Under the pieces are notes generated by a model that was given only the letters and a program-made list of their open reading frames with translations, searched no databases and had not been told where the DNA came from. Positions 41,569-49,133 of a stretch of 52,242 nucleotides of DNA are shown here, piece after piece. Position numbers and translations under genes: made by a program. The DNA is taken from positions 73,905 to 126,146 of the forward strand of contig JAUYLZ010000033.1 in assembly GCA_030698385.1 (NCBI GenBank), given 5' to 3'. This DNA comes from a bacterium. Its GTDB lineage: Bacteria > Patescibacteriota > Patescibacteriia > Patescibacteriales > XYC2-FULL-47-12. Numbering within the stretch: the stretch's first letter is position 1; each line of letters starts with the position of its first letter.

Positions 41569-42513
41569 TTAAAAAATTATTTTAATACTTAATTTTTTCA
41601 ATTCCTCCGCATCTCTTTTGGTAGCCAAAACATTGAAATAATTGTGATGAAAAAATTTTCTGATGTTTTCGGCCAGGTCGTAAAGTGTAACATCCTCTGC
41701 CGAAACTTTAACCCTTTCCAAAGCATAATCATCAGCAATAACATAAAAATGATAGCCAAAATTACGCAGCGGCAGTAAGTAATCTTTTAAATCTCCCAAA
41801 CTGCCTTTGATTTGCGGTGAGTATTCAAAGATAATGTCTTGGGGATAATTTTTATTTAATAAATTTTTCATACCGGTAAAAACCGCCGGTTCATGCCCTT
41901 CCACATCAAGCAGCATAAAATCCATACTACTAATGTGTTCTTTTTTGATAAATTCGTCAACTGAAATCGCCTCAACGTTTTCTACGTTTTCAGAGCTATC
42001 AGCTGTAACAATTGCCGAGCGCAGGCTGTCTACTGAAATTGTAACCTTACCAGAGGCGCTGCTCAAGGCTTTATTTTCCAAGTTAATTTTACCAATATTT
42101 TCGTTTAATTTAAAATTTTCCGCGGAAATTTTATGAAGGTATGAAACCGGTTCAAAAGCAAATAATCTACCTTCTGTTTTTATCATTGCTCGCCGCGCCA
42201 TCAGAGCTAGATAACCAATGTGTGAGCCGGCAATTATCGCGGTATGAACATTTTTTATTAAAACTTCCATGAGCCTGGTAGTTTGCGGCTCCCAAAAGTA
42301 TTTAACTTTTGGCCCGTAAAAAATTACGAAGCGCCCCAAAATGTCGCCCAAATCAGTCTTCATTTTTAACCCGTTTTTTAACACAGTCACTTCATCATAC
42401 CTCTTCCCTAAAATCCGGCTCGCTACCGGCCAGGTTAAAAAATCCCGCACCTTGTTTGAAGGATGAAAAGCGTTTAAGTACCAGCTGATGATTTTTATAA
42501 AAATATTTTTCAT
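41569..42513 (-). CDS. FkbM-family methyltransferase-like protein with altered SAM motif
   Basis: The 314-residue protein matches the FkbM fold: LFAFEPVSYLHKISAEN near 117-133 (motif II Glu), ISVDEFIKKEHI near 183, DFMLLDVEGHEPAVFTGM near 196-213 and DIIFEYSPQ near 223. Motif I, normally VDVGANIGY, reads IIAGSHIGY near 91-99, so the Asp and Asn are replaced by Ile and His. SAM binding may be weakened. FkbM proteins O-methylate sugars in many glycan clusters. The gene stops at the REP-like element and starts 7 bases from the next gene. Confidence 0.8.
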   Translation of the reverse strand: MKNIFIKIISWYLNAFHPSNKVRDFLTWPVASRILGKRYDEVTVLKNGLKMKTDLGDILGRFVIFYGPKVKYFWEPQTTRLMEVLIKNVHTAIIAGSHIGYLALMARRAMIKTEGRLFAFEPVSYLHKISAENFKLNENIGKINLENKALSSASGKVTISVDSLRSAIVTADSSENVENVEAISVDEFIKKEHISSMDFMLLDVEGHEPAVFTGMKNLLNKNYPQDIIFEYSPQIKGSLGDLKDYLLPLRNFGYHFYVIADDYALERVKVSAEDVTLYDLAENIRKFFHHNYFNVLATKRDAEELKKLSIKIIF

Positions 42514-42520
42514 TGGAGTT

Positions 42521-43741
42521 TTATTTTTCCAAGTACGCCCTCACTATATCAGCGACGCGCTTGGCGCTGTTGCCATCCACCGGATACTCCTGTTCCATTT
42601 TTTCTTTTAGTGATTTATTAAGCGCGCTGTTTGGATCTAAGAGTTGCGGTAGCTCCTTGGTTAAATCATTCATATTGTCAATGCCGACGCTGGCGCCAAG
42701 CCGCACTGGCACGAGCGGCAGTTCATACCCGGCAAGAATTTCAAAATCAGTATCGGTAATGTGCGCGGTCGGCTTACGGCGATAAATGGCATTAATCCCT
42801 TCCGTTGACCAGGTCGTAAGCACCACGTCAGCTGCCGCGCTAATCTCGTCGCTCGTAAAACCTTTCGTATCAAGAACATTAATACCAGCGTCAACGAGCA
42901 TCCGCTTATATGTTTCATAACTGACGTTATCTTTAGGATGACGCCGAAATACAAAGTAAAAATTTTCTCCCGATTGTTTCAGCGCCGCCGCCATTTTAGC
43001 TATCTTGTCCGGCTCGTCTATTGACGACATGAAAACAACTAACTTGTCTTCCGGACGAAGTTTTAGTTTAGTTCTAGTTTCTTGCGCTATTTTTTCCGTA
43101 TCTTCATGGGCAAAGCGATCAAAAGCCGGCTGGCCGGTTACTACTACCCTGTCTGCCAAATCAGGAAACTCTTTGACGATAAGTTCTTTGGCGCCATTAT
43201 CCATCACACAGATTTTGTCCGGCAGCGGCAATTCTCTCTCTCGCAACGTCGACAAGTACCCTGCGGCGTTACCATAAATGTCTTCAATTAAAACCTTGGG
43301 GACTTCCGGAAATGTTGCGAGCAAGTAGTTATCAACCCCCGTTTCACCGGAACGATCCATTATAATAACGTCGGGAGTTCCGATGACATTATCAGCTTCC
43401 AAAATCATCCCCGACGGCGTGATGTCTGTGGTGTCAAACTGCTTTTGCACGACTTCTTGAGCCAGTCCGTCCGTTGCTATATCTACCTGTACGTCCTCAT
43501 CTCCGAGGAGTTCTCGTAATACCGGCATCAACGCCTTACCGCTGCCTAAATCGCGTGTCGCCGCCAAAATATTTTTTGCGTTTTCTGTGCTTGATTGTTT
43601 AACGCGAAGAATTTTAGTTTCAAACAGTTCCGGCTTGCCTTCAATGTAAGGTATTTTTGACATTCTTTCCTGATGCACTTTAGTTTCTTTCGCCAATCGT
43701 GCTTGCGCCTCCGGAGAAAAAGTTTCAAATTTCTTGCTCAT
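42521..43741 (-). CDS. GT-B-like protein of the 2-epimerase/capsule transferase superfamily, function unknown
   Basis: The 406-residue protein has two Rossmann-like halves: TPDVIIMDRSGETGVDNY and KVLIEDIYGNAAGYL in the first, VVFMSSIDEPDKIAKMAAAL, YFVFRRHPKDNVSYETY and DVVLTTWSTEGINAIYRRKP in the second. The RRHPKD and the TTWSTEG loop resemble the nucleotide-binding features of UDP-GlcNAc 2-epimerases and CDP-glycerol transferases, but no catalytic signature is complete. The first 70 residues are a charged helical extension. It is not closely similar to the paralogues at 11249 and 30623. It is co-transcribed with the GT4 gene 12 bases upstream. Confidence 0.6.
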   Translation of the reverse strand: MSKKFETFSPEAQARLAKETKVHQERMSKIPYIEGKPELFETKILRVKQSSTENAKNILAATRDLGSGKALMPVLRELLGDEDVQVDIATDGLAQEVVQKQFDTTDITPSGMILEADNVIGTPDVIIMDRSGETGVDNYLLATFPEVPKVLIEDIYGNAAGYLSTLRERELPLPDKICVMDNGAKELIVKEFPDLADRVVVTGQPAFDRFAHEDTEKIAQETRTKLKLRPEDKLVVFMSSIDEPDKIAKMAAALKQSGENFYFVFRRHPKDNVSYETYKRMLVDAGINVLDTKGFTSDEISAAADVVLTTWSTEGINAIYRRKPTAHITDTDFEILAGYELPLVPVRLGASVGIDNMNDLTKELPQLLDPNSALNKSLKEKMEQEYPVDGNSAKRVADIVRAYLEK

Positions 43742-43753
43742 AAGTCATAGCTA

Positions 43754-44959
43754 TTAAGTTATGTCGCGTACCGCTTGTTGCACAATAGTATTCAGCCGCT
43801 CCCGCGCAAACAGTTCACTGCTCAACCGCAGCGCGTTGGCTGACAACTTCTTTCGCAATGACCTATCCTTCAGCTTCAAAAGCTGCTCCACAAACTCATC
43901 TTTATTTTTAGCGCATAACACGTGCTTTCCATTTTCATACGGATAGCCGGCCAGACCGCGTTTTGAAGTCACTGTCGGAATGCCATACACCAGCGGCTCA
44001 AAAATTTTTTGCTGCATGCCCGCGCCCATAATGGACGGGATTACCGCGATATCAACTTCGTTTACTAAAAACTGTTCTAAATTTTCTACAAAACCTTCTT
44101 CTTTGATATTATTAAGACAAAGTTTGGCCAAGTTCTCCGGTAATTTTTTCCCCAAAATATGAAAGAAAAACTTACCCGGCGCGCGCCGCTCAACCTCCGG
44201 CGCGATTTCTTTGATAATTAATTCGGCCGCTTTATAATTATGGCTTACATTGTATGACGCACCCATGAAGAATAAGTGTAAAACGTCCGGTTCACGAATT
44301 TCCCGGCGCTGTTTTACTAACGCCGGCAGACTGCGCAACGGCAGGGTGTCAATATTTTTGGCGCCTAATTTTTTATACAACTTTTCTTCCGCCGGCGTGA
44401 TTGAAAAAACGTAATCGCTTTTTTTAACAATTTTTAATTCGGAAAAAAACTTTGGCAAAAATTTCAAATAATTAATTAAACTTCGGCCGTCTTCGTGCAA
44501 AAAATGAATGGCTTCAAAATTGATGGAACGCGTGATAATGGGAATATTTTTGGCTTTAAAAATTTGATAAAGCGGCCATAGGTAAGTATAGTCAAACCAG
44601 GCCGCGTCGGGTTGCCATGATTGTAAAATGTCAATGGTCAATTGTTTAATATTAGCTTGCGTATATTCATAGGCCGAACCGTCCCAGTCAATCGGGTTTA
44701 ATAACTTTCTGATTTTTTTAAAAATACTACTCTTTTCTCTTGAGCTAAATTCATATGGCACTACATCAATTTTGACATCATGTTCGCGTCCCCACTTAAT
44801 GATTTCTTCTTCGTTTTGCCACTCAAATATTCGTCCAATCACGCGCACGTCAAAGCCCAGTCTTTTCAACTGCAACATGCCAGCCAAGCGTTCCTGTTCG
44901 CAGGCGCCGGTGGTGGGAATGGGAAATTTAGGAGTGATGATTAAAATCTTTTTATTCAT
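43754..44959 (-). CDS. Family 4-like glycosyltransferase (GT-B)
   Basis: The 401-residue protein begins KKILIITPKFPIPTTGACEQER and has HLFFMGASYNVSHNYKAAEL near 229-248 in place of the usual VGRL motif. FFFHILGKKLPEN follows, and VDIAVIPSIMGAGMQQKIFE near 306-325 with EPLVYGIPTVTS next to it. Glu325 of IFEPL is the usual donor-contacting carboxylate. The DNA is AT-rich with Lys-rich protein, as in the 5-10 kb module. The stop is 13 bases before the next minus-strand start. It is likely a chain-elongating enzyme; donor and linkage unknown. Confidence 0.82.
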   Translation of the reverse strand: MNKKILIITPKFPIPTTGACEQERLAGMLQLKRLGFDVRVIGRIFEWQNEEEIIKWGREHDVKIDVVPYEFSSREKSSIFKKIRKLLNPIDWDGSAYEYTQANIKQLTIDILQSWQPDAAWFDYTYLWPLYQIFKAKNIPIITRSINFEAIHFLHEDGRSLINYLKFLPKFFSELKIVKKSDYVFSITPAEEKLYKKLGAKNIDTLPLRSLPALVKQRREIREPDVLHLFFMGASYNVSHNYKAAELIIKEIAPEVERRAPGKFFFHILGKKLPENLAKLCLNNIKEEGFVENLEQFLVNEVDIAVIPSIMGAGMQQKIFEPLVYGIPTVTSKRGLAGYPYENGKHVLCAKNKDEFVEQLLKLKDRSLRKKLSANALRLSSELFARERLNTIVQQAVRDIT

Positions 44960-44964
44960 TTCTT

Positions 44965-45216
44965 TTATTTATAATGATCGGTAAATAAAATAATTTCTAT
45001 GATATTGCCCTTAATAATACAAATGCCTCGATATTTTTTATCAAGGCGAAAACTATAAAAAACCGTACCCTTAAGCATGACCTTTTTAAAATGCAGGGAC
45101 GGATGAGATAAACTACTTTCTAACAAACTTTTAACTTTTAACCATTTTTTATCTAAACGATATTTTGTTAAATAATTTATTAGGCGTGCGGATAATACTT
45201 TTATTATATACGCCAT
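44965..45216 (-). CDS. RelE/ParE-type toxin (second gene of a toxin-antitoxin pair)
   Basis: The 83-residue basic protein reads LKGTVFYSFRLDKKYRGICII then IEIILFTDHYK at the C-terminus. This matches the RelE/YoeB fold: a strand with FR-x-YR, and a terminal strand with an acidic-aromatic end. RelE toxins cut mRNA on the ribosome, while ParE relatives inhibit gyrase; which applies here is unclear. It starts one base after the AbrB-like antitoxin stop, the usual antitoxin-first order. An odd location inside a glycan operon suggests a mobile or stabilising role. Confidence 0.75.
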   Translation of the reverse strand: MAYIIKVLSARLINYLTKYRLDKKWLKVKSLLESSLSHPSLHFKKVMLKGTVFYSFRLDKKYRGICIIKGNIIEIILFTDHYK

Positions 45217-45217
45217 G

Positions 45218-45511
45218 CTAGTTCTTGTTTTTTAATCCGGATTTATAAAATTGAGACTTTTTATAACCTGCTACAAGTTCATTCTTAAATGCATCGCTGT
45301 AATTGGCATCATCCAGCGACTTTTTCAGTTCTTCCGCCGATATCCACTTTGTATCTTCAAGTTCCACCATTTTAACCGGCTTAACGCTGATTTTTTGATC
45401 TAAGGGATCAAAGACGGCTTTTAAAGTATCGGCCTTTAAAAAATCTCGCCATCTTTTAGGGATAGTAATTTGGCCAGTGCCAAATATTTTTAATATTACT
45501 TCCTCTTTCAT
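45218..45511 (-). CDS. AbrB/SpoVT-type antitoxin
   Basis: The 97-residue protein has an N-terminal swapped-hairpin AbrB domain: EEVILKIFGTGQITIPKRWRD at 3-23 (shown as EEVILKIFGTGQ then ITIPKRWRD). FLKADTLKAVFDPLDQ follows, then a charged helical tail (ISAEELKKSLDDANYSDAF) that would wrap the toxin. It starts at ATG 45509-45511, immediately preceded by a striking AT palindrome without a ribosome-binding site. AbrB-type antitoxins usually repress their own promoter. The toxin gene lies one base downstream. Confidence 0.8.
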   Translation of the reverse strand: MKEEVILKIFGTGQITIPKRWRDFLKADTLKAVFDPLDQKISVKPVKMVELEDTKWISAEELKKSLDDANYSDAFKNELVAGYKKSQFYKSGLKNKN

Positions 45512-45540
45512 AATTATATAATTAGTTAATTATATAATTA
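45511..45540. promoter_or_regulatory. Doubled AT palindrome, probable operator/promoter of the toxin-antitoxin pair
   Basis: The self-complementary 14-mer TAATTATATAATTA occurs twice, at 45511-45524 and 45527-45540, separated by GT. Each copy contains TATAAT in the minus-strand direction, so either may be the -10 box. The downstream copy ends on the A of the antitoxin ATG, leaving no room for a normal ribosome-binding site. It is a likely binding site for the AbrB-like protein. Confidence 0.72.
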
Positions 45541-45550
45541 TATTATCAAA

Positions 45551-47449
45551 TTATAATATCTTGTCAAGCTGTCGCCCGCTCATGAACTGCCGATACCACA
45601 ACTGGAAAGTCATTACTGACCAAAGCGTGTTTAAGGCGTAAGTTTCCTTATTGATATGCCGTTTTAAAATATTTTGCAACTCATTAAAATTAAATAACTC
45701 GCGCGTCCCCTCGTTAAATGATGGTGACAATACTTCTAGCATCAGCGGCTTTAGCGGCCCGCGCACCCATTTCGCCGCCGGCGAGAACCAGCCCCATTTC
45801 GGCTGATTAAGTAAGTACTCGGGTAAGTACTTTTGCATAGCCTCTATTAATATTAATTTTCCGCGGTAATAATTACCCCGCTCGCCCATTTTAAATCCTT
45901 TTTGGCCTATTTTCATGCTTAGCGGAATGCACTGGGCTAACTCTACCAGGCGATGATCCAAAAACGGCACCCGCTGTTCCAAGCCGAAAGCCATGGACAT
46001 CTTGTCACTGCGCACGAGCGACTCATCCGGCAGCCAGCTTAAAATATCGGTTTTCATAAACTGACCGGTAAAATTTTTTTCATCCACACTTTTAAAATAC
46101 CTATTGTTCATAAAACGCGGCAATACTCCGGTGTCACCCCCTTGTTTCAGAAATGAAGCTATTAAGCTTTCTTTTTGAGAAAAAAAAGATAAGTAACGCT
46201 CCGCGCCGGCCGCGGCATTTATTTTATTATACCATTCTTTTTTGCCTAAAGCGCCTAGTAACTTTTTCACGCCGGCATTTTTACGAAAAGAAGCGGGCAC
46301 GCGTTGCAGCCTGTCCAGCCAATAATTATGGTAATAGCGCTCATAGCCGCCGAATAATTCATCGCCGCCGTCACCGCCCAATACAACTTTTACCTGCTTG
46401 GTTGTATATTCGGCTAAAAGCATATTCACGGTCTGAATGTGGTTAGAAATAGGTTCATCCATATGGTAAATTGTTTTTGCTAAGTTATCAATAATGTCTT
46501 GGGCAGAAAGGACGAACTCATGATGATTAGTTTTAAAATATTCAGCGGTTTTTTTTGCGACCACGAAATCATTGTTGTACTTTTCCGCTTCCTCGGTCTG
46601 TTCAAATCCAACCGAAAATGTGTTAACCTGATTAGATAACCTGCTCATGATGCCAGTGATAATGGTTGAATCAATCCCGCCGCTTAAAAAAACACCGACT
46701 GGCCGATCCGACATTAAACGCAACTTCACAGCATCATATAAAAGATTTTGAACGTCTTTGATTATCATATCTTTATCACTCATCAACTCATCATCCTCTA
46801 ATCGCCAATATTTTGTTAATTTGATATCTCCATTTTTTATAATTGCATAATGCGCCGGCGGCAATTTAAAGATATTTTGCCACATCGTCAGAGGCGAAGG
46901 AACATAAAGCAAGCGAAAATAAATATTAAACGCGTCGTAGTTAAGAGGCGTCTCAACTTTATGCCGCAAAATCGCCTTTACCTCTGAAGAAAAAATAAAT
47001 TTATTATTTTTATAATAATAATAAAGCGGCTTAATGCCGACTCTATCCCGCGCCAGAAACACCTCTTCGGTTTCTAAATTTAAAATCGCCAGCGCAAACA
47101 TGCCGTTGAACTTCTGCAAACATTTAGGACCCCATTCTTGATATGAGTACAAAATTACTTCGGTGTCGGTTTTTGATTGAAATTTACAGCCTTTTTTTTC
47201 AAGTTCTTTTTTTATCTCTAAAAAATTATATATTTCGCCGTTAAAAATAACGGCAAATTTTTTGTCAGGCGTAAACATTGGCTGATGGCCGGCCGAACTT
47301 AAATCTATAATTGAAAGCCGGTTATGCCCCAGCGACCAATGCTTGGATAAAAAAATTCCTTCATCGTCCGGACCGCGATGCTGAGTCGTCATATTCATTT
47401 TTTTTATTAAACTTTCATCCCGAAAGTTAAAGCCGTTGATGCCGCACAT
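45551..47449 (-). CDS. asnB: Asparagine synthase (glutamine-hydrolysing)
   Basis: The 632-residue protein starts MCGINGF, with Cys2 as the glutaminase nucleophile, and has HRGPDDEGIF at 24-33, NGEIYNF near 74 and TDTEVILYSY near 95 in the class II amidotransferase domain. The synthetase domain has FLSGGIDST near 254 (the PP-loop), LGGDGGDELFGGYERYY near 362 and DESLVRSDKMSMAFGLEQR near 475. All known catalytic elements are present. Genes of this family in glycan loci often amidate uronic-acid sugars instead of aspartate, so the target is uncertain. It is 10 bases from the palindrome region and 15 from the methyltransferase upstream. Confidence 0.92.
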   Translation of the reverse strand: MCGINGFNFRDESLIKKMNMTTQHRGPDDEGIFLSKHWSLGHNRLSIIDLSSAGHQPMFTPDKKFAVIFNGEIYNFLEIKKELEKKGCKFQSKTDTEVILYSYQEWGPKCLQKFNGMFALAILNLETEEVFLARDRVGIKPLYYYYKNNKFIFSSEVKAILRHKVETPLNYDAFNIYFRLLYVPSPLTMWQNIFKLPPAHYAIIKNGDIKLTKYWRLEDDELMSDKDMIIKDVQNLLYDAVKLRLMSDRPVGVFLSGGIDSTIITGIMSRLSNQVNTFSVGFEQTEEAEKYNNDFVVAKKTAEYFKTNHHEFVLSAQDIIDNLAKTIYHMDEPISNHIQTVNMLLAEYTTKQVKVVLGGDGGDELFGGYERYYHNYWLDRLQRVPASFRKNAGVKKLLGALGKKEWYNKINAAAGAERYLSFFSQKESLIASFLKQGGDTGVLPRFMNNRYFKSVDEKNFTGQFMKTDILSWLPDESLVRSDKMSMAFGLEQRVPFLDHRLVELAQCIPLSMKIGQKGFKMGERGNYYRGKLILIEAMQKYLPEYLLNQPKWGWFSPAAKWVRGPLKPLMLEVLSPSFNEGTRELFNFNELQNILKRHINKETYALNTLWSVMTFQLWYRQFMSGRQLDKIL

Positions 47450-47464
47450 AAGTTAATTTTAACT

Positions 47465-48316
47465 TTATACTTTTTTAGCCAGCACAAAAAAATTGTCGCG
47501 TGTATTTATGGGTATGGCTATTTTTTTTAAAAATTTATTTTTGGCAATTTGACTGGAAAAAAATCCTCGTCGGCTAAATCTGTTTTCAATAAATTTAACT
47601 ACATAATGCAGAGTAAATTTTTTACCTATTTTCCCGTGTTGCAAAATTTTAAATCCGGTCTTAGACAAAAGCAAGGATAAACTATTTAAATTAAAATAGT
47701 GCAGATGCTCAGGCGGAACAATCAAATGCCATCTTTTGCCTAAAAGCCCGGCCAAAATACTGCCGGCGTCAGGAGTGTTAATGACAATCACTCCCCCCTT
47801 TTTTAAAAGACGGCTGGCCCGAGAAAAAAACTCCCGGGGCTGGGGCAAATGTTCAACCACATCCCACATGGTAATCAGATCAAAACTTTCCTCTGCAAAA
47901 GGAGCGTTCTCTAAAGTTCCCGTAAAAATTTCTAAACCGGCCTTCCGACCGGACCGGGCCGCGAAATCGGAAATCTCCACGCCGTTCACCTGCCAGCCGC
48001 GCTCTTTAGCCAAACACATAAAAAAACCGGTGGCCGCGCCCACGTCCAAGAGCCTCCCTTTGTTTGGTAATAACTTCTCTATTAACGCGAGATATTTCAA
48101 CCAGGCTGAAAGCATGGGTTTTTTGTCAGCATTATAATCCGCGTAGCCAAAACCTTGGCTGGCGCCGCTGAAATAATCTTGGGAATAAATTTCTGCAAAA
48201 TCTTTAGGCAGTGGCCAAACAAAAATTAAACCACAACCGGAACAGCGGTACAAATCATAGCCGTTTTTATTCATAAAAAATTTAGGGCTGGCCTGATCGC
48301 AAACTGCGCACTTCAT
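47465..48316 (-). CDS. SAM-dependent methyltransferase with N-terminal zinc ribbon
   Basis: The 283-residue protein starts with a zinc ribbon (MKCAVCDQ, then LYRCSGCGLIF, four cysteines at 3, 6, 25 and 28). The methyltransferase core follows: GRLLDVGAATGFFMCLA near 86-102, NGVEISDFAA motif II, FDLITMWDVVEHLPQP near 142-157 and LKKGGVIVINTPDAG. This architecture occurs in C-methyltransferases of deoxysugar pathways and in many glycan clusters. HYFNLNSLSLLLSKTGF is the common C-terminal cap helix. It is the first gene of its leftward unit, adjacent to the divergent gene at 48407. Confidence 0.85.
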   Translation of the reverse strand: MKCAVCDQASPKFFMNKNGYDLYRCSGCGLIFVWPLPKDFAEIYSQDYFSGASQGFGYADYNADKKPMLSAWLKYLALIEKLLPNKGRLLDVGAATGFFMCLAKERGWQVNGVEISDFAARSGRKAGLEIFTGTLENAPFAEESFDLITMWDVVEHLPQPREFFSRASRLLKKGGVIVINTPDAGSILAGLLGKRWHLIVPPEHLHYFNLNSLSLLLSKTGFKILQHGKIGKKFTLHYVVKFIENRFSRRGFFSSQIAKNKFLKKIAIPINTRDNFFVLAKKV

Positions 48317-48343
48317 ATTTCATAACTTAATAAACAAAAACTC

Positions 48344-48372
48344 TTGTTTGGCGGCATCACTTATGTTATTAT
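48344..48372 (+). promoter_or_regulatory. Candidate extended -10 promoter for the polyprenol-type GT2 gene
   Basis: TTGTTT (48344-48349), a 17-base spacer and TATTAT (48367-48372) preceded by TGT form an extended -10 promoter. A second TATAAT lies at 48378-48383. The leader would be about 28 bases; no ribosome-binding site is obvious before ATG 48407. Confidence 0.6.
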
Positions 48373-48406
48373 GCCAATATAATCATTATTAAAAAATAAT
48401 CAATAA

Positions 48407-49132
48407 ATGTCCAGTCAACCTAATACCCCCGACCAAAAAACTAGCCTGGCCTTGTCTGTCGCCTTGCCGGCGTATCAGGAGCGTGATAACCTGGCTATTT
48501 TAATTCCGGAAATAGAAAACATATTTGCCGAAATTCCTTTTGAAATTATTGTGATTGATGATAATTCCCAAGATGGCACCATTGAGCTCTTGGCTGACCT
48601 GCAAAAAAAATTTGGCAATATTCAAATCCTTGAGCGTCCGGCGCTCTTGGGTATTGGCTCGGCCCTGCGCGAAGGGTACGCGCTCGCTCGCGGCGAATTC
48701 ATTCTTTCCAGCGATGCTGATTTGTCATTTCGCGGCGCGGATATGAGCGCAATTTATAAAAAAATACAAGCAGGCTATGACATGGTCTTGGGATATAAAA
48801 TATCACCGCCGCAAAGCTCTATTAATAACAGAGATCGCCTCAGCTACATGGGTAATTGGGTCGTCAGACTAGTCAGCGGCATAAAGTTAAAAAATTTCAA
48901 TACCAACTTCCGTATTTTTAAAAAATCGCTCTGGCAAAAACTTAACACCAAAGAAGACAGAAACTTTTTTCTCTTTGAAACCATTCTTAAAGCGCAGCGA
49001 ACTCAAGCAAACTTTGCGGAAATTCCCGCTACTTTTTACGCCAGAGAATTCGGCCGCTCAAAAATAAACTTCTTCAAAGAAGCGCCGGCGTATCTGTACA
49101 AACTTTTTTACTATACATTTTTGATAAAATAA
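48407..49132 (+). CDS. Family 2 glycosyltransferase, polyprenol-phosphate type
   Basis: The 241-residue enzyme has LSVALPAYQERDNLAILIPE at 16-35, FEIIVIDDNSQDGTIELLAD at 45-64, GIGSALREGYALARGEFIL and SSDADLSFRGADM near 100-112 with the DAD metal motif. FNTNFRIFKKSLW and FGRSKINFFKE follow, as in polyprenyl-phosphate glucose or mannose synthases. It is divergent from the zinc-ribbon methyltransferase and convergent with the GT-C-like membrane gene, stopping one base from its stop. The pair may act together: this enzyme would charge the lipid and the GT-C protein would use it. That is inferred from proximity only. Confidence 0.84.
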   Translation: MSSQPNTPDQKTSLALSVALPAYQERDNLAILIPEIENIFAEIPFEIIVIDDNSQDGTIELLADLQKKFGNIQILERPALLGIGSALREGYALARGEFILSSDADLSFRGADMSAIYKKIQAGYDMVLGYKISPPQSSINNRDRLSYMGNWVVRLVSGIKLKNFNTNFRIFKKSLWQKLNTKEDRNFFLFETILKAQRTQANFAEIPATFYAREFGRSKINFFKEAPAYLYKLFYYTFLIK

Positions 49133-49133
49133 A

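Noticed and set aside
45511..45540. AT palindrome as a Rho-independent terminator
   Set aside because: The stem has only A-T pairs and no separate U-tract; its position at the antitoxin start fits an operator.
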